From Chitinophagaceae bacterium IBVUCB2 (lineage in GTDB: Bacteria > Bacteroidota > Bacteroidia > Chitinophagales > Chitinophagaceae): a DNA stretch of 64,000 bases. A model generated the notes under the pieces. It was not told the origin of the DNA. It worked only from the letters and a program-made list of their open reading frames with translations, and did not search any database. Made by a program: the position numbers and the translations under genes. Where the stretch lies: the NCBI GenBank assembly GCA_002127295.1, contig NFUV01000001.1:992001-1056000 (forward strand), in the 5' to 3' direction. Shown one piece after another: positions 7,296 through 16,805 of the stretch; within the stretch, counting starts at the first letter, position 1; each line of letters begins with the position of its first letter.

Positions 7296-9920
7296 CTACT
7301 TCTTCTTTCCACTTTTTTCCAACTCCGCCGCTTCATTCCTAAACACCACTGTATTATCGAACACATCTACCAGTACCGGCTGGCTTTTATCTACATCGCC
7401 TGCCAGTATCCGTTTGCTCAACTGGTTTACAATTTCCTTTTGTATCAACCGCTTTAATGGTCTTGCACCCAGTTGTGGATCAAAGCCCTGCTCCGACAGA
7501 AACTCTAAGGCATAATCACTGAACTGTAAATTAATACCGCTGTCTTTTACCAGCTCTACTAATTTATCCAATTGAATTTTTACAATGCCTCTTATCTCTT
7601 TCATCATCAGTGGACGGAACATAATGATCTCATCCACCCTGTTCAGGAATTCTGGCCGGATTGTTTGGCGCAAAAGGTTCATCACTTCTACCTTTGCTTT
7701 GTCCGTTACTTCTTCTACATTATCTTCTTTCACATCTTCAAATGCATCCTGTATCAAATGACTTCCGATATTGCTCGTCATGATGATGATAGTGTTCTTA
7801 AAATTAACCACCCTGCCTTTGTTATCCGTTAAGCGGCCATCATCCAATACCTGTAACAATACATTCCATACATCTGGATGAGCTTTTTCAATTTCATCGA
7901 GCAGTACCACACTGTAAGGTTTTCTTCTAACGGATTCTGTGAGTTGCCCGCCTTCATCATACCCTACATAACCCGGAGGCGCACCCACCAATCTTGATAC
8001 GGTATGTTTTTCCTGGTACTCACTCATGTCTATTCTCGTCATCATACTTTCATCATCAAACAAATAAGCAGCAAGTGCTTTGGCCAATTCCGTTTTACCA
8101 ACACCGGTTGTGCCGAGGAAAATAAATGAACCGATCGGCTTTTTCGGATCCTGCAAACCTGCACGGCTTCTGCGAATAGCATCCGCAACAGCAGTGATCG
8201 CTTCTTCCTGTCCCACCACCCTTTCATGTAAATGATCTTCGAGGTGCAACAATTTTTCTTTATCACTTTGCAACATCTTTGTTACGGGTATACCGGTTGA
8301 CTTAGCTACACTTTCTGCAATATCTTCTGCATCTACTTCTTCTTTCAAGAGGCGCTTCTCACTGTTCGCTGCCAACTGCTCGGTCAATGTTACAATCAGC
8401 TTTTCCTGCTCCTGCACTTTTCCGTAACGTATCTCTGCCACTTTTCCATAGTCCCCTTCTCTTTCTGCTCTTTCTGCATCTTGCTTTAATTGCTCCACCT
8501 GCTCTTTAGCAGCCTGCACTTTCTCTACTACTTCTTTTTCTTCTTTCCATTTGGCTTTATAGGTATCTCTTTCTACAGAAAGATTAGCGATCTCTGTATT
8601 CAACGTATGCAACTTCGCTTCATCATTTTCTCTTTTAATAGCTTCCCTTTCAATTTCCAATTGGCGAATCTGTCTTTCCAATGTATCCAGCTCTTCAGGC
8701 ATGGAGTTCATTTCCAGGCGAAGTTTGGCGGCACTTTCATCGATCAGGTCAATGGCCTTATCCGGGAGAAAACGATCGGTAATATAGCGGCTGCTTAATT
8801 CAACCGCTGCAATGATCGCTTCATCTTTTATTCTTACATGGTGATGCGTTTCATAACGGTCTTTTAATCCACGTAAAATGGAAATAGCATCTTCAATATT
8901 CGGTTCATCAATAATTACTTTCTGGAAACGACGTTCCAATGCTTTGTCTTTCTCAAAAAATTTCTGGTATTCATTTAATGTTGTTGCACCAACGGCTCTC
9001 AGATCGCCTTTGGCCAATGCCGGTTTCAAAATATTGGCTGCATCCATCGCACCTTCACCGCCACCGGCACCAACCAGGGTATGTATTTCATCAATAAATA
9101 AAATAATTTCTCCGTCGCTTCCGGCTACTTCTTTTACAACACCTTTCAATCTTTCTTCGAACTCACCTTTATATTTTGCACCGGCTATCAGCAAACCCAT
9201 ATCCAATGCATAAATAATCTTACTTTTCAAATTCTCTGGTACATCACCGTTTACAATACGGTGTGCAATGCCTTCGGCAATTGCTGTTTTACCAACGCCG
9301 GGTTCACCCACCAGTATAGGGTTATTCTTTGTTCTGCGGGAAAGAATATGTAAGGTTCTTCTTATTTCTTCATCACGGCCAATAACGGGATCCAATTTTC
9401 CCTGTCGTGCCAGCTCATTTAAATTCTTTGCGTACTTATTCAGTGCATTGAATTCCTGTGATTGGGTTTGTGAAGTAACAGTTTCTCCTTTTCGTAATTC
9501 TTTGATGGCAGTTATCAATCCTTTCTCTGTAAGGCCTGCATCCTTTAATAATTTTGCAGCCGCATCTTTCCCTTGTACAATTGCCAATAGCAAATGCTCC
9601 GGCGTTACAAATTCATCATTGAATTGTTTTAATGCGGCACCACTTCTTAAAACAACACTGTTTGCATCACGGCTAATTTGTTGCCCGCCCTCGCCTGAAG
9701 ATTTTGGCAATTTGCCAATTAGTTCATCCAGTTTAGAATCAACGAGGTTGACGGTAACATTATTTTTCTTCAATAAGTAGTCCACCGGCGAATCTTGCTG
9801 CTCAAGCAACGCTTTTAATATATGCTCGGTCTCAATATTCGGACTTTGCGCATTAAACGCTAATTGCTGCGCCTGCTGAAATGCTTCCGCTGCTTTTATG
9901 GTAAAGTTTCCTAAGTTCAT
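7296..9920 (-). CDS. clpB: ATP-dependent disaggregase ClpB
   Basis: 874 residues, normal for ClpB. The N-terminal Clp_N domain covers 1-145. NBD1 has Walker A GEPGVGKT (205-212), pore loop AKYKG (248-252) and Walker B FIDE (275-278). The coiled-coil M domain spans about 400-525. NBD2 has Walker A GTTGVGKT (603-610), pore motif GYVGYDEGG (650-658) and Walker B LLDE (673-676). ClpB works with DnaK/DnaJ to pull proteins out of heat-induced aggregates. The M domain separates it from ClpA/ClpC. It stands alone on the minus strand. No CIRCE-like inverted repeat was seen upstream. The region upstream carries CTTTGTG repeats that lie between it and the divergent hydrolase. Confidence 0.98.
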   Translation of the reverse strand: MNLGNFTIKAAEAFQQAQQLAFNAQSPNIETEHILKALLEQQDSPVDYLLKKNNVTVNLVDSKLDELIGKLPKSSGEGGQQISRDANSVVLRSGAALKQFNDEFVTPEHLLLAIVQGKDAAAKLLKDAGLTEKGLITAIKELRKGETVTSQTQSQEFNALNKYAKNLNELARQGKLDPVIGRDEEIRRTLHILSRRTKNNPILVGEPGVGKTAIAEGIAHRIVNGDVPENLKSKIIYALDMGLLIAGAKYKGEFEERLKGVVKEVAGSDGEIILFIDEIHTLVGAGGGEGAMDAANILKPALAKGDLRAVGATTLNEYQKFFEKDKALERRFQKVIIDEPNIEDAISILRGLKDRYETHHHVRIKDEAIIAAVELSSRYITDRFLPDKAIDLIDESAAKLRLEMNSMPEELDTLERQIRQLEIEREAIKRENDEAKLHTLNTEIANLSVERDTYKAKWKEEKEVVEKVQAAKEQVEQLKQDAERAEREGDYGKVAEIRYGKVQEQEKLIVTLTEQLAANSEKRLLKEEVDAEDIAESVAKSTGIPVTKMLQSDKEKLLHLEDHLHERVVGQEEAITAVADAIRRSRAGLQDPKKPIGSFIFLGTTGVGKTELAKALAAYLFDDESMMTRIDMSEYQEKHTVSRLVGAPPGYVGYDEGGQLTESVRRKPYSVVLLDEIEKAHPDVWNVLLQVLDDGRLTDNKGRVVNFKNTIIIMTSNIGSHLIQDAFEDVKEDNVEEVTDKAKVEVMNLLRQTIRPEFLNRVDEIIMFRPLMMKEIRGIVKIQLDKLVELVKDSGINLQFSDYALEFLSEQGFDPQLGARPLKRLIQKEIVNQLSKRILAGDVDKSQPVLVDVFDNTVVFRNEAAELEKSGKKK

Positions 9921-9973
9921 ATTTTTATTTTTTAATCACCAGGAGCATAAGCTTTTCACAGAGAAGGTAAAAT

Positions 9974-10013
9974 CTTTGTGAATTTTGTGAGTAATCTTGA
10001 GCCCTTTGTGGTT
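9974..10013. repeat. CTTTGTG-type degenerate repeat in the clpB upstream region
   Basis: The plus strand reads CTTTGTG, then ATTTTGTGAG, then CCCTTTGTGGTT, each about 8-20 bp apart. On the clpB coding strand this is a CACAAAG array. Similar CACAAAG/CACGAAG arrays occur as dispersed intergenic repeats in many environmental bacteria (recollection, not checked). Here the last unit could also serve as the -33 box of the plus-strand promoter. Confidence 0.4.
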
Positions 10014-10025
10014 TATTTATTTAAT

Positions 10026-10033
10026 TATGTTTA
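10026..10033 (+). promoter_or_regulatory. Candidate -7 element for the serine hydrolase at 10079
   Basis: TATGTTTA matches TAnnTTT with the last base different. A TTTG at 10005-10008 lies 17 bp upstream as a possible -33 box. The start would be near 10040, giving a leader of about 39 nt. Confidence 0.35.
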
Positions 10034-10078
10034 AACTTGTTTCGCAAATACTTATCCATCTCCTCAAATCCCGTAACA

Positions 10079-11131
10079 ATGTCATATAAAGTTAGTTCTA
10101 TCTGCCTGAAAGTCTTGTCTGTAGCTGCTTTTCTGCTACTATTGCAGCCTGTGGAAGCTCAATATAATTGGGGAGAATTAGACTCAGAATTAATGGCCAA
10201 ACAGAAACTACTGGGAACTGATGTAGTTACAATGGTCTGGAAGAATGACTCATTAATTTACAAAAAAGAAATGGGAGAGTTTAATTCCAAGACCCAGGCA
10301 CCCATTGCCAGTTGCAGCAAATGGCTCACCGCCGCATTGGTAATGAAATTGGTAGATGAAGGAAAAATTTCGCTGGATGATAAAGCTGTTACTTATCTCC
10401 CTGAATTAGATAAATATTTTAAAGGCTATATCACCATTCGTCAATGCCTGAGTCATATGACAGGGATTAATGATGAAGGCGGAGGGTTGAAAAAATTGTT
10501 ACAACGTAAAAAATTTAATACCCTTGAAGAGGAAGTAAATGCATTTGCTGCCCGTGATATCAGGGCCAATCCAGGTAATGACTTTTGGTATGGCAATATT
10601 GGTTTGAACATTGCCGGCCGGGTTTTGGAAGTAGTGACAAAGAAAAAGTTTGATATACTTATCAAGACAAAATTGTTTAATCCGTTAGAGATGCGCCGTA
10701 CAACTTTTACTGATTTGAATGGCAATGCACAAAATCCTTCTGGGGGAGCACAATCAACTCCTGATGATTATATGAAATTTTTATCGATGCTGCTGAACAA
10801 AGGAAAGTATAAAGGCGTCCAGTTTTTAAGTGAGGAATCGATAGAAGAAATGCGAAAGATGCAGAATAGTTTAGAACAGGTAAGATATGCACCTAAATCA
10901 GCCGAGGGATATATGTATGCGTTAGGCAGCTGGGTTATTGAACCGGGCTCTAACGGCCAGGCCAATACTATAGCAAGCCCGGGTTTATTTGGCACCTGGC
11001 CCATGATTGATTACTGCCGTGGCTACGCCTATTTATTCTTCGTAAAAAATTTATTGGGAGAAGAAAGAGCGGGAGCTCATATTGAAATTAAAAAGATCAT
11101 TGATAAGCAGATCGCATCTGTTTGTCAATAG
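10079..11131 (+). CDS. Exported serine hydrolase, class C beta-lactamase fold
   Basis: 350 residues from the ATG at 10079. A TTG at 10037 could add 14 residues, but the signal peptide (hydrophobic core VLSVAAFLLLLQ, cleavage after VEAQ) fits better with the ATG. SxxK is S78-C-S-K81, unusual in having Cys next to the catalytic Ser. The tyrosine motif is Y171-G-N173. The protein belongs to the PF00144 family, acting in the periplasm or on the surface as a D,D-peptidase-like enzyme, esterase or amidase. It is followed 165 bp later by a second member of the same family, likely a separate transcript. Confidence 0.88.
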   Translation: MSYKVSSICLKVLSVAAFLLLLQPVEAQYNWGELDSELMAKQKLLGTDVVTMVWKNDSLIYKKEMGEFNSKTQAPIASCSKWLTAALVMKLVDEGKISLDDKAVTYLPELDKYFKGYITIRQCLSHMTGINDEGGGLKKLLQRKKFNTLEEEVNAFAARDIRANPGNDFWYGNIGLNIAGRVLEVVTKKKFDILIKTKLFNPLEMRRTTFTDLNGNAQNPSGGAQSTPDDYMKFLSMLLNKGKYKGVQFLSEESIEEMRKMQNSLEQVRYAPKSAEGYMYALGSWVIEPGSNGQANTIASPGLFGTWPMIDYCRGYAYLFFVKNLLGEERAGAHIEIKKIIDKQIASVCQ

Positions 11132-11296
11132 AAATATAGATCCCATACAATTCACACAAGCTTTACAAGGAAAAATAATTACTATATCCCGCTTTTCAAT
11201 TTTCTTTCGCATTTATCATTTTTAACAATCCATGCATTGGCTGAGTTATTATTTTAGCTATCGTTATAAATTTTACTACCATCAATCAACCTGGAA

Positions 11297-12742
11297 ATGA
11301 AAATAATTCGATTGCTACCTTTGTTACTTATAACATTTCAAGCAACAGCACAATACCCCAATCTTTTAAACAGGCTCGACAGTTTATCCGAAGCATACGA
11401 AAAAAATAATTTTCCGGGTGTAATATTAGTGGCAAGGGGAGAAAATATAATTTATAATAAGGCCTGGGGATATGCTGATATTGATAAAAAAATAAAGCTC
11501 TCTACAAAGAGCCTGTTTAAAACTGAATCAACAGGTAAAATGTACACTGCCACTGCTATTATGCAGTTGATAGAAAAAGGGAAACTGAACACCAGCCAAA
11601 CAATTCAAGAAATACTGCCGGCTTTACAACTGAAAAATGCTGATAAAATTACAATACAGCATTTACTAATGCATACTTCCGGCTTACAAAGTCCTTGGGA
11701 TAGCCCGGATTTTAGTTTCAAAAAAGCTTACAACCGGGAAGAAATGGAAAAACTAATTACCGGCATGGCCCTGGTATTTGATACACCGGGTAAAGAAATG
11801 TATTACAGCAACTCCGGTTATATAATCTTAAGCTGGATAATAGAAAAAATAAGCGGTCAGTCATTCGATGATTATCTGAGTACCCATATTTTTCAACCAC
11901 AAAAAATGACAGGTATTCGCCACCTGGATGATACGGTGATGATTCCGGGAGAAGCACAGCCTTATCGTTTTTTGACCAGCAAAAAACATATCTCATTTAC
12001 AGATGGAGTAAGTCCCAAAGCCTCCGGTGCCGGAGGATGGGTGGCTTCGGCTACGGATCTCTATCGCTTTATGCTTGGCCTTGATAAGAACAAATACATG
12101 AAACCGGCAACATTACTTACCATGCGAACAGCGAACCATTTTAAGCATACAGATTCGAGTTATCGCTTTTATGCCTATGGAATTGAAACCTTTTTCAACA
12201 ACCCTATAAAAGGTACTCAATACTTTGGACACAGTGGTGGTGGTGGTGGGTTTTCGATTGATGCCATCATTGACCCCGCTACACATTATATTATTATTTT
12301 CTGCAGTAATATTTATGCAAATAGCCGGTCTGTAACCAGCAATTATCTACGGGTAGCCTTAAACCAGGCAGCAGAAAAAATTCAATTGCCGAATTCCGTA
12401 AGAGTTTACGATATGATTGAAACAAAAGGCATCGCTGATTTTATAGAAAATGAAAAAAAATACTTCGGGCTGCTGAACCTAAACCCAGATGAAAGATTAT
12501 TTACATCCGTAGGTGATGCGATGGAGACAGCAAAAGACTTTCGTACAATGGCAAGCTGGATGGAATTGGCGAATCAATACTTCCCGGAAAATGGTTTTAT
12601 ATTGTTACTAACCGGCAACAGCTACGCTGAATTGGGAGAAAAAGAAAAAGCAATTAAGAAATACCAGGAAGCAAAAACTGTTGCTACGAAAAACAATGAC
12701 ACGCCACTGCTTGCAGAATTAGAACGAAGGTTGAAACTATAA
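11297..12742 (+). CDS. Exported serine hydrolase with C-terminal TPR-like segment
   Basis: 481 residues. A signal peptide lies in 1-19 (cleavage after ATAQ). The beta-lactamase-fold domain spans about 22-365 and has all three motifs: S78-T-G-K81, Y170-S-N172 and H312-S-G-G315 (the KTG-equivalent). The C-terminal 60 residues (ANQYFPENG, then GNSYAELGEKEKAIKKYQEA) form at least one tetratricopeptide-like repeat, a common add-on in Bacteroidota hydrolases. Substrate is unknown; peptidoglycan peptides or esters are possible. Its stop lies 9 bp from the stop of the convergent DUF3857 gene. Confidence 0.92.
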   Translation: MKIIRLLPLLLITFQATAQYPNLLNRLDSLSEAYEKNNFPGVILVARGENIIYNKAWGYADIDKKIKLSTKSLFKTESTGKMYTATAIMQLIEKGKLNTSQTIQEILPALQLKNADKITIQHLLMHTSGLQSPWDSPDFSFKKAYNREEMEKLITGMALVFDTPGKEMYYSNSGYIILSWIIEKISGQSFDDYLSTHIFQPQKMTGIRHLDDTVMIPGEAQPYRFLTSKKHISFTDGVSPKASGAGGWVASATDLYRFMLGLDKNKYMKPATLLTMRTANHFKHTDSSYRFYAYGIETFFNNPIKGTQYFGHSGGGGGFSIDAIIDPATHYIIIFCSNIYANSRSVTSNYLRVALNQAAEKIQLPNSVRVYDMIETKGIADFIENEKKYFGLLNLNPDERLFTSVGDAMETAKDFRTMASWMELANQYFPENGFILLLTGNSYAELGEKEKAIKKYQEAKTVATKNNDTPLLAELERRLKL

Positions 12743-12751
12743 ATGTTGCGA

Positions 12752-14680
12752 TCAGAACCCTTTAGTTGTTTCGTTTTTCACTAACACTACCCTGCTCCTG
12801 TCGGCTTTATAAATGGTTTCATAAAATTTAGCCAGTTCTGCATAATCTTTGGCGGGAAAACGGCCACTATAATGCTCGTGGTGGCGATAATAAATTATTT
12901 TATCGCCATCTACTTTTACAGACGAGCTATATTTCCCAAACTTGCTTTCTATTTTCACATCTTGCGGTGCTGCTTCCTGGGTATAGCCTGCTGGTATCTT
13001 TATAATGGAGCTGTCAATATCCTTAAATTCATAATTCAACACTATATCGTACTTGCGATTATCTTCTGCTGCCAACTTCCTGCTCCACCTTGTCATAATA
13101 TTGGGTACTACAAAGAGCCGCTTACCGCTTACTGTTGCATAATGGCTAGCTACTATATCCAATGTTTCCTTTATCTCGGGTATCATTCCTTTCTTTTCTT
13201 CATAATTAAAACTTTTTACATCGTAGGTTGCTAACTCAATTTCTTCTTTTAAATATTCCATTAGCTTATCTTTTGACAAGCCGTTGATTATTCCATGCAA
13301 ATCATCCTGCTGCTCTGCCATGTACTTTGTTTTCACAATCGCTTCAATATCCCCTTCATTATTAATAGTAGCAGCTATGTGGCGTAGCTCAAGATTTTCG
13401 TTAAAGCCATATTTTGGTGTACGAACTAGCTTACCTCCATTTTCATCTATCAACAATGCATTTCTATCACCGGTAAAATCGCCCAGGTAACCAGCCGGCA
13501 TTGTTTGGCTGGTGCATTCCAGCCAGATCGTATCCTTTTGTACCGGCACACATAGAATTACATGATTAAACTGCTGGGAAGGAAATTCAGTAGTTATATA
13601 TTTTGCATTTGCACCAGCCCTTACCAAAGTATAATACGAATTGATTCCAGCTTCTTTTAAAATACTATACATGTAGTTGGTAAGTGCTTTACAATCGCCG
13701 TAGGATTTTGTAGCAACATATTTTGCATCAAAAGGCTGCCATCCTCCAATACCTAACTGTATGCTGATATACCTGGTGTTCTTTTGCAGGTATTCGTATA
13801 ATGCTGAAATCTTTTGCTTTTCATCAGCATACCCTGATGCTATCTCTTTTACCTTTTGCTTTATATTATCCGGCAAAACATCTTTTCCTGATTTAAGTGC
13901 TTGAACAAATTTTCCAAAGTCCTGCCAGCTGGCCATGTTACCTTTATATTCATCTACCTGGAAGGCTGTAGGTCCAAAAATTACCATTGTTGTAAGCTCA
14001 TGCCACATGGGTGAAAACGGTTCCCGTTGAATGGCAAGTAAATTTTTAACCGACCAGGTAGAAACTTTATCTGATTTCTGTTGTGTTACTACAGGAGCAT
14101 CTTTATAATTAAATGCTTTATACCTGAATTCATAATCTGCGGGACTTACAATGCTTACGGAGCTCTGCTCTACAGAAATCATTTCTCTTGAAACGGGTAC
14201 CCATGGAGGAAAAAATAAAGTGCTGCTATATTCTGTTACAATAGTGTACTCAATAGTATAAGGATAGGCTCTGTAGTAAAAGTTGTGTCGTTTAATTCTG
14301 TTATCATCCATAAGATTAGCACCCGATGAACCACTGAGATCTTCCATATCCTTATCTTTCATTTTCTTCAATGACTTTCCTGCGGCGTCATACAATACTC
14401 CATCAACCGATCTAATTTTATGATGCTTATCATAATAGTCAAAAAGCTCTGCCCATCCATCACCGTTCTCATTTAAAATGGTAATTACGTAATGATTAGT
14501 GTATACTGCTTTAGCAGGGCTTATAATTTCAAACTTCAACTCTTCCAATCGCATTACTGCATTTGCGTTTAGTAATAAAAGCGGCGAAATTTTTGATACG
14601 GCATACTGGCCATCCGCTGCAATAGAAGATGATTGCAACGAACAAAATAATGCCAACGCCAACAGCAATCCTTTTCCCAT
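12752..14680 (-). CDS. DUF3857 / transglutaminase-like protein with intact Cys-His
   Basis: 642 residues from the ATG at 14680. An in-frame start at 14704 would overlap the previous gene and place eight residues before a perfect signal peptide (MGKGLLLALALFC). A DUF3857 beta domain lies at about 40-230 and a transglutaminase-like core at about 265-400. It has C330 in SYGDCKALT and H373 in FNHVI. The usual Asp position reads WLECT (E388). A beta-rich domain follows. It is a periplasmic papain-fold protein whose reaction is unknown (protease, amidase or cross-linker). It starts one base after the stop of the upstream paralogue (TAATATG), so translation is coupled. Confidence 0.88.
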   Translation of the reverse strand: MGKGLLLALALFCSLQSSSIAADGQYAVSKISPLLLLNANAVMRLEELKFEIISPAKAVYTNHYVITILNENGDGWAELFDYYDKHHKIRSVDGVLYDAAGKSLKKMKDKDMEDLSGSSGANLMDDNRIKRHNFYYRAYPYTIEYTIVTEYSSTLFFPPWVPVSREMISVEQSSVSIVSPADYEFRYKAFNYKDAPVVTQQKSDKVSTWSVKNLLAIQREPFSPMWHELTTMVIFGPTAFQVDEYKGNMASWQDFGKFVQALKSGKDVLPDNIKQKVKEIASGYADEKQKISALYEYLQKNTRYISIQLGIGGWQPFDAKYVATKSYGDCKALTNYMYSILKEAGINSYYTLVRAGANAKYITTEFPSQQFNHVILCVPVQKDTIWLECTSQTMPAGYLGDFTGDRNALLIDENGGKLVRTPKYGFNENLELRHIAATINNEGDIEAIVKTKYMAEQQDDLHGIINGLSKDKLMEYLKEEIELATYDVKSFNYEEKKGMIPEIKETLDIVASHYATVSGKRLFVVPNIMTRWSRKLAAEDNRKYDIVLNYEFKDIDSSIIKIPAGYTQEAAPQDVKIESKFGKYSSSVKVDGDKIIYYRHHEHYSGRFPAKDYAELAKFYETIYKADRSRVVLVKNETTKGF

Positions 14681-14681
14681 A

Positions 14682-16691
14682 TTATTTTTTCTTTTTAAAT
14701 ACAATCTGCTCTGACTGCTTTTTTACAACCAGGCTAAAGAATTCCCGTAGCATATCATATTCTTCCGGCATAAAAACAGACCGGGATAATTTAATTCTTG
14801 AACGAAAAGAAATATTGTTGCCGGATTGCGAGACCCGGTATTCAAAAAAGCCTTCCCCTTCTTCATTTAACTTTAATAGCATTGATTTTGGGAGCTCATC
14901 AACTACATAATCTTGTGGCACTTCCATCTGCAGATTAAATGTTTCATCAGATGCAAAAGGCATTTCTACCGGGTAGAAACGTTGAGCCGATTTAAAAGGA
15001 TTTTCCTTGTACCCCTCTCCAAACATTGGGTTTAAATAAATTATATCTTCCTTTTCCCCGGTAAAATCAAAATCATATTTGATACCTATTCCATTTTCAT
15101 ACTTATTAAGAGAATCAATAGTAAACTTGCTGATGACAATATCTGCCCCGAAGCCTTTTTTAATATCCTTTTGTAATTCTTCTTCGCCCTTTTCTTTAAC
15201 TCTTGTACGTAGATTATGCGATTCGTAATAGCCGGGAGTTTGTTGCATGCTTCCAACCAGGTTTCCCTTTTCATCATTAATGATAAATACGGTAGTGGAC
15301 TTTGTCTCTGTTAGCATGTCACTGTTTATTTCCATTTTATCAACAGCCTCGTTAATAACCCTTGCATGCCCGTTATAACAACGTAACGGCAACCAGCCAA
15401 AACCCAGCCGCGGCTCACTGGCATCTAAAAAATAATCTTTATCAGCTACAGCTGCTTTAACAATAACATAATTAAACTTATTTATAAGAGGATAAAGGGA
15501 ATAGGTGTAGCCGTGTCCCCTCGTACTGAGAATGACAGGATCTGCCTTAATATTTTCAAATCGCAGCATAGCTGCTAATAATAAATTAATTTCTGATACA
15601 GTACCATTTCTGGTCTTTACTACATTTTTGAGATTTTGGTCAAGATATAAATCGCTGTGATCGGTGCAGGTAAAATTATCCCGCACATAAGCAAAAATGC
15701 GTTGTGCCTTTTCTGTCGGCGAAGAAGCTCCCTGCACCAATGGATTAACAATGTCCTTCAACCAGCCATTATCTTTTGTAAGTTGCTGTCCAAAAAATTC
15801 AGCTTTCATCAGATCCTCCCCCAACTTTGGCCAACTACCCATTATATTCCGATATGTAAGTGGCTCCCTGTACTCTGATAATTGAAATTCGATTTTAGCA
15901 ATATGATTATTTAAGGTAGAGGTATAACTTTCTTCCTTTAATGAGGGTACATTTTTAATAACCCAACGGTAATCCCCAACATTAGCATCCAATGTATATA
16001 GATCAGAAGAGCCTGCTCCACGGGAGTCCATAATCCTGAACGAACCGCTATGCGATTTTTTATCTTTTATATCAAAGGGCTTATAACCTTGGGTTAAAAA
16101 AACATAGCCGAAGAAATCGGGAAGCTCAAGATTATATTCGCTCCACAATCTTGGATATCCACCTTGAAATTCCCATGGTTCCAGGTTCTGTAAAAAATCC
16201 GACTTTTTTGTGTACTCGAATTCAATAATGGACCCCTCTTTTACATTCGGGAATGTAAATTTTTTAACTACCCAGTTCTTGTTTATTTTATCTTTAAAAA
16301 CATTTGCTTTTATATCCAGCTTTGTTTCTACTACTTTGCCATTTTCCAGGTTATAGGTTACTGCTTTTAACTTTTCCAATTCCTCTTCTTCTGATCCATT
16401 GGTGTAAAGGGATACAGAAACATTAGCAATATCATACCCGTTTTTATTGAGTATGTGCATCCTTTTATAATGTTTAAATACAAGAGAAAACCAGCCTTTG
16501 CTATTCCCTTCAATTTTACTGGTGCCCATATCAGCAATAACTACGGCATTAGCATTACTATCTACATTATAAATTTTTGTAGCAAAATCCTTCGGAGTTA
16601 TATCTCCAAATTTTGCCGGAGATTTATCCTGTGCATAAAGACTAATAAAAAAAAGGTGCAGGGCAATGAGGAATAGTAATTTTTTTTTCAT
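14682..16691 (-). CDS. DUF3857 / transglutaminase-like protein, predicted inactive
   Basis: 669 residues with a signal peptide (1-20, cleavage after LYA-Q). It has the same architecture as the next gene: DUF3857 at about 50-250, a transglutaminase-like core at about 300-430 and a C-terminal beta region. The catalytic Cys position, in the segment RNGTVSEINLLLAAML, is V365. The His position in FNYVIV is Y408. The Asp D423 (FLDAS) is kept. The enzyme should therefore be catalytically dead and may bind substrate or regulate its active neighbour. The two genes are translationally coupled. Bacteroidota often carry such pairs, but their role is not established to my knowledge. Confidence 0.9.
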   Translation of the reverse strand: MKKKLLFLIALHLFFISLYAQDKSPAKFGDITPKDFATKIYNVDSNANAVVIADMGTSKIEGNSKGWFSLVFKHYKRMHILNKNGYDIANVSVSLYTNGSEEEELEKLKAVTYNLENGKVVETKLDIKANVFKDKINKNWVVKKFTFPNVKEGSIIEFEYTKKSDFLQNLEPWEFQGGYPRLWSEYNLELPDFFGYVFLTQGYKPFDIKDKKSHSGSFRIMDSRGAGSSDLYTLDANVGDYRWVIKNVPSLKEESYTSTLNNHIAKIEFQLSEYREPLTYRNIMGSWPKLGEDLMKAEFFGQQLTKDNGWLKDIVNPLVQGASSPTEKAQRIFAYVRDNFTCTDHSDLYLDQNLKNVVKTRNGTVSEINLLLAAMLRFENIKADPVILSTRGHGYTYSLYPLINKFNYVIVKAAVADKDYFLDASEPRLGFGWLPLRCYNGHARVINEAVDKMEINSDMLTETKSTTVFIINDEKGNLVGSMQQTPGYYESHNLRTRVKEKGEEELQKDIKKGFGADIVISKFTIDSLNKYENGIGIKYDFDFTGEKEDIIYLNPMFGEGYKENPFKSAQRFYPVEMPFASDETFNLQMEVPQDYVVDELPKSMLLKLNEEGEGFFEYRVSQSGNNISFRSRIKLSRSVFMPEEYDMLREFFSLVVKKQSEQIVFKKKK

Positions 16692-16805
16692 AGAGAGAAT
16701 GTGTGTTGTAAAACTGTGCTATCAACCGTCAATTTTACAAAAAAAAATGCAAACTTGCCAGGCTGATGTACATTTAGACCTTGTTAACTGAAAACACTTA
16801 TTTTA

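Noticed and set aside
7252-9780. Several long open frames on the strand opposite clpB
   Set aside because: They lie wholly inside clpB, are rich in Ser, Phe and Cys, carry no recognisable motifs, and follow from the codon bias of the real gene.
10037-10078. Upstream TTG start for the serine hydrolase at 10079
   Set aside because: It would add 14 residues before a normal signal peptide; the ATG at 10079 gives the proper length of charged start.
5399-12742. Beta-lactam resistance locus
   Set aside because: The three class C-fold proteins lack an ampR-type regulator and have divergent motif contexts; general serine hydrolases are more likely.
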